Assembly (NCBI GenBank): GCA_021772365.1
Contig: JAJFMC010000398.1
Coordinates: forward strand, 1 to 5,976
Reading direction: 5' to 3'
Origin: Chlamydiota bacterium
GTDB lineage: Bacteria > Chlamydiota > Chlamydiia > Chlamydiales > Criblamydiaceae
DNA: 5,976 nt
A program made the position numbers and the translations under genes. Positions 1-5,976 of the stretch are shown piece by piece (position 1 is the stretch's first letter; each line of letters opens with the position of its first letter). Under the pieces are notes generated by a model, which was not told where the DNA came from, did no database searches, and saw only the letters and a program-made list of their open reading frames with translations.

Positions 1-1
1 G

Positions 2-112
2 GGGACTAAACGTAAAACCTTCAGAAAATTAAGTGATTGGATATTTAAAAAAAATCTTGGGAAACCATGTTTTTTCTTCTCAGTACTATGCAAAAAAATG
101 GTTGGGACCTGA
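2..112 (+). other. Upstream reading frame and probable frameshift zone of the DUF3638-like gene
   Basis: Frame 2 is open from the window edge to a TGA at 110-112 and reads GTKRKTFRKLSDWIFKK before the long run of A. Frame 3 is stopped by TAA at 30-32 and frame 1 by stops near the edge, so frame 2 is the only frame by which upstream coding sequence could enter. The two open frames overlap at 33-109. That overlap holds an 8-A run at 47-54 preceded by TTT, a 6-T run at 70-75 and a 7-A run at 92-98. Losing one A from the 8-A run would join IFKK to ILGNHVFSSQYYAKK without a stop. The cause could be a real disruption, an assembly or sequencing indel, or programmed slippage; the sequence alone cannot decide. 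Confidence 0.5.
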
Positions 113-2027
113 TGCTGAAGTTGTAGATCTTCGAAGAGTTCAAGAGAAAAAAGAAGGATGGGAATTAGGGTTACACAAATTACAAGATAATCGTCATTTT
201 AGGTTAATGTTATCTGTAGAAAATCACCTCCAAAAGGTAGAGTTACACACTGAAATGTTGAAATTTACGGTCGGTACTTTAGAACATTTTATGAAAAGAG
301 TTGTGGGCCTCACAGCAACACCTTTTAATAAAGACGGTATGGATCCTAGGATGTCTGACAACTTCATACCCAGTAAATCTATGGAAAGCACCAAAACTCT
401 TATCAGAAGGAGTTCTGTAAAACTTTGTCCAGATGCAATAAGAATGAAACACTATCTCCAGACAGTAGCAGCTGAAAAAATGGCTCATGGTCTTATGGAT
501 CCCAATGCATTGCTTGTCGATAGTCTTACCGAAAATTCTACCAATCAGAATATTTCGGGTTTGATATTACAAGGTGCTCGATCCGCTATTAAACAGGTCG
601 TTTACTGGGAAATTAAAGAATCGCAATGGAAAGCGATTGATCGAAAAGTCATTACTTGGGAATATGATAATTCGAAACATAAAAATACAGAAACATTTTT
701 CTATTTCGACCAAGCAAGAAGTCGTGGAACCGACTTACCTTTACCAAAATATTGTCATGTGGATGTATTAATTGATAAAAATTGTACAATCACCGAGCTA
801 AAACAGGCTGGTGAGCGATGTAGAAAGGCTAAATCCGGCACTCAACATCTGAATCTCTTGGTACCGAAAGAGTGGGAAGAAGGTGTTATACCTTTAACAG
901 GTGAACATGTCATCGAAATGGTAGAGCGAAATCAACTCAAACAGCTGGGAGAACTTCTTCCTTTAATGGCTAAGCGTCAGATTTTTGAAATTTGTCGTGA
1001 GCGCTTTTTTAAAGTTCTCCATAAACAGTGTGAAGGTAAACAAGAGTTAGTGAATAAATACAAATCGCTTCTGGTTGAACAAGTCGATCGAGATACAATG
1101 ACCAATCTATCAAGCTTATCACCTACTCCATCAGTGTATGTGGATCTTATCGCTTATAAAAACTTACTTCTCTTTAAATATATAGATCTTCTCAAGCCAC
1201 GAGATAAAAAGGCAATAAATACTGTCGTGGAAAAATGTGTAAAAGCTCTCGGGAGTGAAGCTGGAGGGAAGAGCAGACCAAATTTTGACCTGAAAGTCCA
1301 ATCCATTCATACAATACAATCTCAACAGCAATTACAGTCCCAGGTTTTACTTGAGAAAGAAAAACAAAATAACTTAAAAACTGGATTTTGGCCTGCATTA
1401 ATGACACTTAAAAACGAAGGAATGAATGAATTCTACACATCTAAAAATTTCATATCGATACAGATTATTAACAATAACTTGTTTACTGCTGTTCGTGCCT
1501 CAAAATTAATTGAAGGATCAAAAACCGTTAATTGTATTTGGCTTTCACATTTCTTGATCAATGAAAGTATTAGTAGAAATGTTTTACTTGAATCCATTAA
1601 TGATAGCGCTAAATGGGGAAGGGTGAAACTTTCAGTATACCAACGCCTTTATCAAGGTAGGTATGTGCTGAGGTTACAGACAGGAGATACGTCTAAAAAT
1701 GTACAACATCTTCTTCTTAGCGCCCCTGAAGCGGACATTGTTGTGGCTGCTTTAAAAGAATGGCAGTGTCTGTATAGCATTCATTCTGATGACGGAAAGG
1801 CCATTTATCCTCGTACAGCTATCGCTCTTTCTGATCCTATTGTCTGTGCTATTGCACTGATCAATGGTAACCCAGACATTTTGCCATCTGATGCACACCT
1901 GCAGCACATGATGGGTAGTGGTGAAAGAAAAACTTGGTTGGGTTACCTAAAACATCGATTATCGAAAATTAAGCCCGGAGACCCTCGCCATTATAATGAA
2001 AACAGGCTTATCAAGTTACTAACGTAG
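33..2027 (+). CDS. DUF3638-like helicase-related protein, C-terminal part (5' end missing or frameshifted)
   Basis: The open frame encodes 664 residues. Motifs resemble the second half of an SF2-type helicase core. GLTATPF (residues 92-98) looks like motif III. YFDQARSRGTDLPLP (224-238) resembles motif V and the LDEAHTRGTDL signature of fungal DUF3638 proteins. QAGERCRKAKSGTQ (258-271) resembles motif VI and the family's CMRMRKLGKGQ. A Walker A and a DEAD-like box are not visible and should lie upstream, so this is the C-terminal part of a much larger protein. Residues 300-450 are mainly helical and charged; residues 450-664 match nothing I recognise. The GTG at 33 directly follows an in-frame TAA and has no Shine-Dalgarno sequence, so it is probably not a true start. 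Family members are very large intracellular proteins of unclear function, with ATPase or ubiquitin-related roles suggested for eukaryotic ones. The gene is visibly more AT-rich than the operon on the right. Family assignment is by motif memory only; that this is a real coding region is near certain. Confidence 0.72.
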   Translation: MIGYLKKILGNHVFSSQYYAKKWLGPDAEVVDLRRVQEKKEGWELGLHKLQDNRHFRLMLSVENHLQKVELHTEMLKFTVGTLEHFMKRVVGLTATPFNKDGMDPRMSDNFIPSKSMESTKTLIRRSSVKLCPDAIRMKHYLQTVAAEKMAHGLMDPNALLVDSLTENSTNQNISGLILQGARSAIKQVVYWEIKESQWKAIDRKVITWEYDNSKHKNTETFFYFDQARSRGTDLPLPKYCHVDVLIDKNCTITELKQAGERCRKAKSGTQHLNLLVPKEWEEGVIPLTGEHVIEMVERNQLKQLGELLPLMAKRQIFEICRERFFKVLHKQCEGKQELVNKYKSLLVEQVDRDTMTNLSSLSPTPSVYVDLIAYKNLLLFKYIDLLKPRDKKAINTVVEKCVKALGSEAGGKSRPNFDLKVQSIHTIQSQQQLQSQVLLEKEKQNNLKTGFWPALMTLKNEGMNEFYTSKNFISIQIINNNLFTAVRASKLIEGSKTVNCIWLSHFLINESISRNVLLESINDSAKWGRVKLSVYQRLYQGRYVLRLQTGDTSKNVQHLLLSAPEADIVVAALKEWQCLYSIHSDDGKAIYPRTAIALSDPIVCAIALINGNPDILPSDAHLQHMMGSGERKTWLGYLKHRLSKIKPGDPRHYNENRLIKLLT

Positions 2028-2082
2028 AGTATAGAATATATAAAATATTTTCTTCAGCTGGATTATATTCAGAGGTGAGACC

Positions 2083-2150
2083 TTTTGCATCACCTAATAG
2101 GGCGCGCGCACTTCCATGGCGCTACGCGCGACCTATCCGGTGATGCAGGA
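2083..2150. repeat. Large imperfect GC-rich palindrome between convergent genes
   Basis: Two 23-nt arms, 2086-2108 and 2125-2147, are inverted copies matching at 20 of 23 positions, around a 16-nt loop that contains CCATGG. The outer 9 bp (TGCATCACC / GGTGATGCA) and the inner GCGCG cores are perfect, and G-T and A-T pairs extend the stem to about 2083-2150. It lies 56 bp after the stop of the plus-strand gene and about 250 bp after the stop of yggS on the other strand. No T-run follows the stem on either strand, so it is not a classic intrinsic terminator, though it could still form a strong RNA hairpin at the 3' end of the plus-strand transcript. It could also be one copy of a dispersed REP- or MITE-like repeat. 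Confidence 0.75.
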
Positions 2151-2402
2151 TCTTAGAGTGGTTAGTGATTATTTTAATTCAATAACATTAGGGTGTAACC
2201 CGAGATAAAGAGGTAGGTAAATTGAGCTTCGGAAGCAGTGAAAGGCCTTAAGTTCACGGCATTGCCTGAACATTCTATTTTGGCAAAAGGGAAATTCAAT
2301 ACAAGCGTCTTTATCACCCAGATTATTATCCTGCCGCCGTAGACCCCGATTGCTGCCCATTTCAGTCTTAGCGTGACATATCTTAGGAAAACTGTAATAA
2401 TT
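2151..2402. other. Intergenic stretch without a convincing gene
   Basis: This stretch of about 250 bp separates the palindrome from the end of yggS. Short open frames exist on both strands: a minus-strand frame of 63 codons at 2169-2360, and a plus-strand frame of about 40 codons ending near 2340. Neither has a clear ribosome binding site or a recognisable motif. The minus frame ends in a basic and aromatic segment (FRQCRELKAFHCFRSS, then YLPLYLGLHPNVIELK) that vaguely recalls the C-terminal end of a DDE transposase, so a decayed insertion sequence is possible but unproven. No clear terminator for the minus-strand operon was found here. Confidence 0.4.
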
Positions 2403-3122
2403 CTAGCTTTTATTATCTTCTGATGTCGACCGATACCGTTCACCGAAGATGGCTGATCCGATGCGTAAAATTGTTGCACCTTCTTCAATGGCGATGGGAT
2501 AGTCATTCGTCATGCCCATCGACAGATGATGGACGTTCGCCCGGTCACCGTAAGTATCCTGAAGCTCATCGCGGAAGTTTCGAAGCTTTCGGAAACACCC
2601 GCGGACGATCTCTGAATCACTTGTAAAAGGAGCGATTGTCATCAGTCCTTCTACAGAAATATTTTTTAGCGACAAGATGCGCTCGAAGCGGTTTCTCCAT
2701 TGCCTCACTGTTAAGCCGTGCTTGGTATCTTCACCTGAGGTGTTAACTTGCAGGAGTATTTTCGTTTCCACGCCGGCCTCTTCACTACATACGTCGATCT
2801 TTTCTGCCAACTCTAAGCTGTCGACAGAATGAATGAGCGAGAATTTGCCAACGACTTTGTTGACCTTGTTCTTTTGTAGTGTGCCAATCAGATGCCAATT
2901 GATGTCTTCAGGAGCTTTTTGGATTTTCTTCAGTGCTTCTTGAACTTTATTTTCACCGAATTCACGACACCCGATGTCGTAGGCGGGGAGGACATGTTCA
3001 AGAGGAAACGATTTGGTGACAGCGATGAGTGTGACCTCGTCAGGATCTCTTCCACACTCCTTTGCAAGCTGTGCGATATGCCCATTGATTTTTCGGTAAC
3101 TATCACCAATGAATTGTATCAT
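2403..3122 (-). CDS. yggS: YggS/PLPBP family pyridoxal phosphate homeostasis protein
   Basis: The 239-residue protein is close to the usual family length (about 230). The family is a cytoplasmic, single-domain TIM barrel that binds pyridoxal 5'-phosphate without known catalytic activity and buffers free PLP, affecting amino-acid and B6 metabolism. Visible signatures are LIAVTKSFP with the PLP-binding lysine at K37, the FGENKVQEA segment (55-63), WHLIGTLQKNK (76-86), LLQVNTSGED (123-132), GLMTIAPF (159-166) and LSMGMTNDYPIAIEEGAT followed by RIGSAIFGER (200-229), which includes the phosphate-binding region. The ATG start is supported by AAGG at 3132-3135, nine bases upstream, and by the usual family N-terminus. 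Its first 20 bp overlap the end of the preceding gene in another frame, implying translational coupling. It is the last gene of the minus-strand operon in this window. The identification is firm; its functional link with the flotillin genes is only positional. Confidence 0.96.
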   Translation of the reverse strand: MIQFIGDSYRKINGHIAQLAKECGRDPDEVTLIAVTKSFPLEHVLPAYDIGCREFGENKVQEALKKIQKAPEDINWHLIGTLQKNKVNKVVGKFSLIHSVDSLELAEKIDVCSEEAGVETKILLQVNTSGEDTKHGLTVRQWRNRFERILSLKNISVEGLMTIAPFTSDSEIVRGCFRKLRNFRDELQDTYGDRANVHHLSMGMTNDYPIAIEEGATILRIGSAIFGERYRSTSEDNKS

Positions 3123-3672
3123 CTTTTAAAGCCTTAGGTCTGCCTAATAATTCATGTATTACGATCATGTCATTTTTTGAGTCTAGAGAATAGAGTAACT
3201 TATTAATACGAGCCTTCTTTTTGTGTAAAAGGGCATACGGGTCTACTTCGGGAGCTGTCCGTAGCCCTTCGTTGATAATAGACTCTCGGGGTTTTTCATA
3301 GCGGTGCTCTATCTTGGTGTCGTACTTGCGCTCAGCTACCTTCGAGCGCGGCTTGAAGTTTTCAATGTTCGTATGTAAAGCATACTTGTCACTAAGAGTT
3401 CGGGATACTCTCTTTTTTTTCGGTGGTTTAACTCTCTGTTGAACCGGATTAGGCGGAGGAGCAGACTCCCCTCTAAGTTCCTGCTCCAAAGCTTGCTCAT
3501 CTTCAGGTGAAAGGTTGAGAAGACGTGCCATTTCGTGGATATTATCGACTTCTTCATCACCATCATAATTAGGATCAAGCTTTTGTTTCCTCTCCTGAAT
3601 CGCCCGTTTCGAGGACAGGTAAATAACGAGGATCATCGTAATGATAAAACCAACAAATTCAATCAGCGTCAT
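3103..3672 (-). CDS. Conserved-looking single-pass membrane protein of unknown function
   Basis: I do not recognise this 189-residue protein. Residues 4-21 form one hydrophobic helix (FVGFIITMILVIYL) followed at once by basic residues (SSKR), which predicts an N-terminal anchor with the rest in the cytoplasm. Next come an acidic helical stretch containing EMARLLNLSPEDEQALEQEL (48-67), a proline- and lysine-rich linker (70-90), and a highly charged region with repeated Arg, Lys and Glu. The C-terminal block NDMIVIHELLGRPKAL (167-182) looks like the constrained part. The position between floA and yggS, 12 bp after the floA stop, suggests an accessory to the flotillin/NfeD membrane system. The ATG has AAGGA nine bases upstream. 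There are no catalytic motifs and no cysteines, so an adaptor or scaffold is more plausible than an enzyme; that is inference. Confidence 0.88.
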   Translation of the reverse strand: MTLIEFVGFIITMILVIYLSSKRAIQERKQKLDPNYDGDEEVDNIHEMARLLNLSPEDEQALEQELRGESAPPPNPVQQRVKPPKKKRVSRTLSDKYALHTNIENFKPRSKVAERKYDTKIEHRYEKPRESIINEGLRTAPEVDPYALLHKKKARINKLLYSLDSKNDMIVIHELLGRPKALKDDTIHW

Positions 3673-3681
3673 AAGCGAAAA

Positions 3682-3686
3682 TCCTT
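3682..3686 (-). promoter_or_regulatory. Ribosome binding site overlapping the floA stop codon
   Basis: On the minus strand the floA stop TAA (3687-3685) runs directly into GGA, so AAGGA shares two bases with the stop codon. It lies nine bases before the ATG of the membrane protein gene. This fixes that start and suggests ribosomes terminating on floA reinitiate or couple to the next gene. Confidence 0.7.
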
Positions 3687-4719
3687 AGTATTGCTCGGGT
3701 CTATTAGGGCCATCTTCTTCAGGTCTTGCTATATTCTTACGCATTTCTGTGTCAGCTTGGATATTTTGGAACCTTGCATAGTCGTAAATGCCTAAGTTCC
3801 CTTTCTCGAAAGCTCCGGCCATAGCACGAGGAACGGCAGCTTGTGCTTCAACAAGCAATGCTTCCATGTCTTTAACTTTTGCTTTGTTCTCTTGCTCAGC
3901 AGCAACAGCCATGGCACGGCGCTTCTCAGCTTCAGCCTGGGCAATACGTTTGTCAGATTCCGCTTTGTCAGCACGCAATCTCGCTCCGATATTCTCGCCA
4001 AGTACCATCTCGACGATGTCGATAGAAAGGATCATGTAAGCTGTAGATGCGTCTAGTCCTTTTTCCAAAACAAGTTTCGAAATACGCTGCGGTGATTCAA
4101 GAACCTGCAAGTGTGTTTCTGATCCACCGATAGCACTCACTATCCCTTCACCGACACGGGCGATGATCGTCTCTTCCGTCGCACCACCAACGAGCTGTTG
4201 GATGTTTGTTCGTACAGTTACCCTCGCACGTACGTTGATCTGGATACCATCTTTAGCAACACCGGTGATATAACCACCAGTCTCTGGACAGTCGATAACT
4301 TTTGGATAAACAGATGTCTCAATAGCTTCACGGATATTTCGTCCGGCTAGGTCGATGGCTGTCGCTTTTCTCCAGTCGAGAGGGATATTCGCCTTATCGG
4401 CGGCGATCATCGCATAGACAACTTCCTGGACATGGCCACCAGCCAAGAAGTGCGTTTCTAAATCAGAAACCGTTAGGTCCTTAATGCCAGCTTTAAATGC
4501 GCAAATTCTCGCGTTAACGATAACTCGTGGTGGGATTTTCCGTAAACTCATCCCAATAATATTAAAAAAGGGAATGGGTGTTCCCGAGACAAATGCCTGG
4601 AACCATAAACTGATAAACTTTCCTAGAATGCTCAGTAGAACGACTACAAGAATCGCTAGGACGATAAATATAAAATAAAATTCGATTCCCCAATCGGTAA
4701 CCGCTACGCTCGTATTCAT
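3685..4719 (-). CDS. floA: Flotillin-like protein FloA (YqfA family, SPFH-related membrane scaffold)
   Basis: At 344 residues it is near the usual family length (about 330). FloA forms oligomers on the inner face of the cytoplasmic membrane and organises functional membrane microdomains affecting fluidity, signalling and protein quality control. A hydrophobic anchor spans about residues 13-33. The family blocks follow: GMSLRKIPPRVIVNARI (56-72), KAGI, HFLAGGHVQEVVYAMIAADKA (90-110), DLAGRNIREA, and the highly conserved DGIQINVRARVTVRTNIQQLVGGATEETIIARVGEGIVSAIG (157-198). An Ala/Glu/Lys-rich segment (about 250-295) fits the flotillin coiled coil, and GNLGIYDYARFQNIQADTEMR (307-327) matches the typical C-terminal FloA signature. 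AAGGA at 4727-4731 is seven bases before the ATG. The start overlaps the stop of the upstream nfeD gene by 4 bp (ATGA), a classic co-translated pair. Confidence 0.97.
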   Translation of the reverse strand: MNTSVAVTDWGIEFYFIFIVLAILVVVLLSILGKFISLWFQAFVSGTPIPFFNIIGMSLRKIPPRVIVNARICAFKAGIKDLTVSDLETHFLAGGHVQEVVYAMIAADKANIPLDWRKATAIDLAGRNIREAIETSVYPKVIDCPETGGYITGVAKDGIQINVRARVTVRTNIQQLVGGATEETIIARVGEGIVSAIGGSETHLQVLESPQRISKLVLEKGLDASTAYMILSIDIVEMVLGENIGARLRADKAESDKRIAQAEAEKRRAMAVAAEQENKAKVKDMEALLVEAQAAVPRAMAGAFEKGNLGIYDYARFQNIQADTEMRKNIARPEEDGPNRPEQY

Positions 4720-5198
4720 GGATTTATCCTTTTTGTCGTTTGTTTAACTAATAATGTTTCGCCTTCACCACCAATGACGGTGACGCCCTCTCCTTGCTGT
4801 ATATATCCGCTTTGAGAGAGTGCTGAGTACTGTTTTCCTTCGATGGTGATATGGCCACCAGGTTTTAGGTCTGTTGAGACCAGCCCGTCTTTCCCTACGA
4901 GAGCACTGTCCCATGACGAAGCAACAAACCCTTGTTGGTCTGCGTCTGAGTAAATCGTTTTACCCGGCTCGCCGTGTCTTATACGCCACAAAGCAAATTT
5001 AACCAACAGCCCAAAGGACACAACAGTAACGATGATATACCCAAAGGTGAGGACTAGTGAGTCGCTGTTCACCGCAAATACGAGAATACTGCTCAAAACA
5101 AACAACGCACCAACCGTTCCTAGTATCCCTCCGGGCAAGAAAAATTCGAGTAATATGGCCAAAAAGCCGACGCCTAATAGGATGAGAGCTGTGATCAT
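4716..5198 (-). CDS. Short NfeD-family membrane protein (flotillin partner)
   Basis: The 160-residue protein has three predicted membrane helices (about 2-20, 25-44 and 50-71), then a soluble C-terminal domain. The first turn carries the family-typical EFFLPGGILGTVGAL (18-32), resembling the E-x-x-x-PGxGxxG motif of NfeD proteins. Residues about 101-152 (GKDGLVSTDLKPGGHITIEG, then the GYIQQGEGVTVIGGEGETLLVK segment) fit the small OB-fold beta barrel of NfeD, with the usual G-x-x-G-x-V...L.P.G.v.i.G pattern and the late G..V.V....g..L.V. NfeD proteins act with flotillins in the membrane; the OB domain is proposed to mediate contacts. The ATG is preceded by AAGGA at 5204-5208 with a short 5-nt spacing. 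It overlaps the upstream nfeD gene and the downstream floA by 4 bp each, so the three should be made together. Confidence 0.92.
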   Translation of the reverse strand: MITALILLGVGFLAILLEFFLPGGILGTVGALFVLSSILVFAVNSDSLVLTFGYIIVTVVSFGLLVKFALWRIRHGEPGKTIYSDADQQGFVASSWDSALVGKDGLVSTDLKPGGHITIEGKQYSALSQSGYIQQGEGVTVIGGEGETLLVKQTTKRINP

Positions 5199-5976
5199 AC
5201 TTTTCCTTTTTCTTCTGTTATTTTTCTTACAACGATGACATTCCCATCGATGTGGTCGACGACGACTTGTTCACCTTTTTCGATAAACGATCCGGAGGTG
5301 ACAGCTTCGTGAATTTGATCTTCAATAATGACTTTTCCTGCAGGGCGTAGGGTGGCGAGTACTTCGCCTCGTGTTCCCAGCCTTGGGAGATCTTCTGGAT
5401 CCTCTCCGGCAACGAAGCCTTCGGAAGCCTCTTGCTCGTGACCGGCGAGTACTAGACGGTTCAGACCGGCGAGATTGGGGCTTATGTAGCGGCTTAAATA
5501 GGCGATAAGTACAAATCCGACAACTAATGTCCCACACAGCCATGCAAGCCGCTTAAAGAACTCTTCACCAGCAGCGTTGAACGTTTGTGTGTCGAACTCA
5601 AAATCGATTTTATCGATTCCTGGTAGCATGATTGCAAAGAGTCCACCGATGAAAAATAAAGCGCCAATAAACCCGAGAATTCCTCCCGTAGGCAGTAGTG
5701 CTAATTCCACAGCTATCAACGTCAAACCGACTAACATCAAAATCACTTCCAGCCAATTCGCGATATCGAGAGAGAGGTTGGCCATAATGATCAGCAGTAA
5801 GCATGTCAAACCCACGGCACCGGGCAATCCAAATCCAGGGCTGTTGAATTCGATATAAAATCCTAAGAGCAGTCCAAGCATCAAAATCGACGAGACCATA
5901 GGCATGGAAAGGATAGCAAAAAATTTTGTACGCCAGTCCATTCGGTAGGCGTCGACCTTTGCGTTGGGGATGTTAG
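5195..5976 (-). CDS. Long NfeD-family protein, C-terminal part (5' end outside the window; probable NfeD serine-protease type)
   Basis: The reading frame stays open to the right edge, so the ATG at 5941-5939 is probably internal: the codons before it (NIPNAKVDAYR) lead smoothly into MDWRTKFFAILSMPMVSS. Numbering from that Met, there are five hydrophobic helices, about 12-31, 41-56, 62-83, 86-107 and 132-150. FNSPGFGLPG (32-41) is the canonical turn following the ClpP-like protease domain in long NfeD proteins, and VELALLPTGGILGFIGAL (78-95) is a second, similar motif. A cytoplasmic or peripheral OB fold ends the protein (about 188-240: LGTRGEVLATLRPAGKVIIE, then the GSFIEKGEQVVVDHIDGNVIVV segment). 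Long members carry an N-terminal Ser/Lys protease that cleaves membrane proteins; that domain would lie beyond the window and cannot be confirmed here. It heads the visible operon and overlaps the next gene by ATGA. Confidence 0.9.
   Translation of the reverse strand, partial: NIPNAKVDAYRMDWRTKFFAILSMPMVSSILMLGLLLGFYIEFNSPGFGLPGAVGLTCLLLIIMANLSLDIANWLEVILMLVGLTLIAVELALLPTGGILGFIGALFFIGGLFAIMLPGIDKIDFEFDTQTFNAAGEEFFKRLAWLCGTLVVGFVLIAYLSRYISPNLAGLNRLVLAGHEQEASEGFVAGEDPEDLPRLGTRGEVLATLRPAGKVIIEDQIHEAVTSGSFIEKGEQVVVDHIDGNVIVVRKITEEKGKV

Noticed and set aside
33..35. GTG at 33 as the true start of the helicase-like gene
   Set aside because: It follows an in-frame TAA directly, has no Shine-Dalgarno sequence, and the protein would begin inside a helicase core without ATP-binding motifs.
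2083..2150. Palindrome as a classic intrinsic terminator
   Set aside because: No T-run follows the stem on either strand; the TTTT at 2083-2086 is on the wrong side for the plus-strand transcript.
2174..2506. Minus-strand 110-codon frame starting inside yggS
   Set aside because: Its first third lies in another frame of the well-supported yggS gene, there is no recognisable motif, and composition looks random.
3788..4056. Plus-strand open frames opposite floA, including one rich in Ala and Ser
   Set aside because: They mirror the Ala/Glu-rich coiled coil of floA on the other strand and have no motif or start signal of their own.
5577..5858. Plus-strand 93-codon frame opposite the long nfeD gene
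   Set aside because: It is antisense to a clearly coding membrane protein; the product looks like low-complexity shadow sequence.
5939..5941. ATG at 5941 as the start of the long NfeD protein
   Set aside because: The frame is open to the window edge and the upstream residues fit the linker preceding the first helix in long NfeD proteins, so the gene is more likely truncated by the window.

Overview
The window looks like chromosome from a bacterium of the PVC superphylum, most likely an environmental (amoeba-associated) member of Chlamydiota. Two things suggest this, and neither is proof. The left gene resembles the DUF3638-type helicase-like giant proteins, which I recall from fungi, oomycetes and chlamydia-related bacteria. 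The right half carries an NfeD/flotillin operon of general bacterial type. No ribosomal RNA or other strong phylogenetic marker is present, so the assignment is inference.

Layout: (1) Positions 1-2027, plus strand, hold the C-terminal part of a large AT-rich gene with helicase-like motifs. Its upstream coding sequence appears to enter the window in a different frame (frame 2). It would have to join the long frame-3 ORF somewhere between 33 and 109, where there is a run of eight A residues. (2) Positions 2028-2402 are a non-coding stretch between convergent genes. It holds a large GC-rich imperfect palindrome (about 2083-2150) and about 250 bp with no convincing gene. (3) Positions 2403-5976, minus strand, form a tightly packed operon read right to left: a long NfeD-family protein (its 5' part lies outside the window), a short NfeD-family protein, the flotillin-like protein FloA, a single-pass membrane protein of unknown function, and the PLP-homeostasis protein YggS/PLPBP. 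Junctions are 4-bp ATGA overlaps, a 12-bp gap with a ribosome binding site touching the previous stop, and a 20-bp overlap, so the five genes are very probably co-transcribed from a promoter beyond the right edge.

The first three operon genes form the known NfeD-flotillin partnership, which is thought to organise membrane microdomains and membrane-protein quality control. The fourth encodes an N-terminally anchored protein with a charged, proline-containing linker and a conserved-looking C-terminal tail, and may be an accessory of that system. YggS is a cytoplasmic PLP-binding protein whose link to the other four is only positional. No tRNA, rRNA, CRISPR array or intact insertion sequence was seen.
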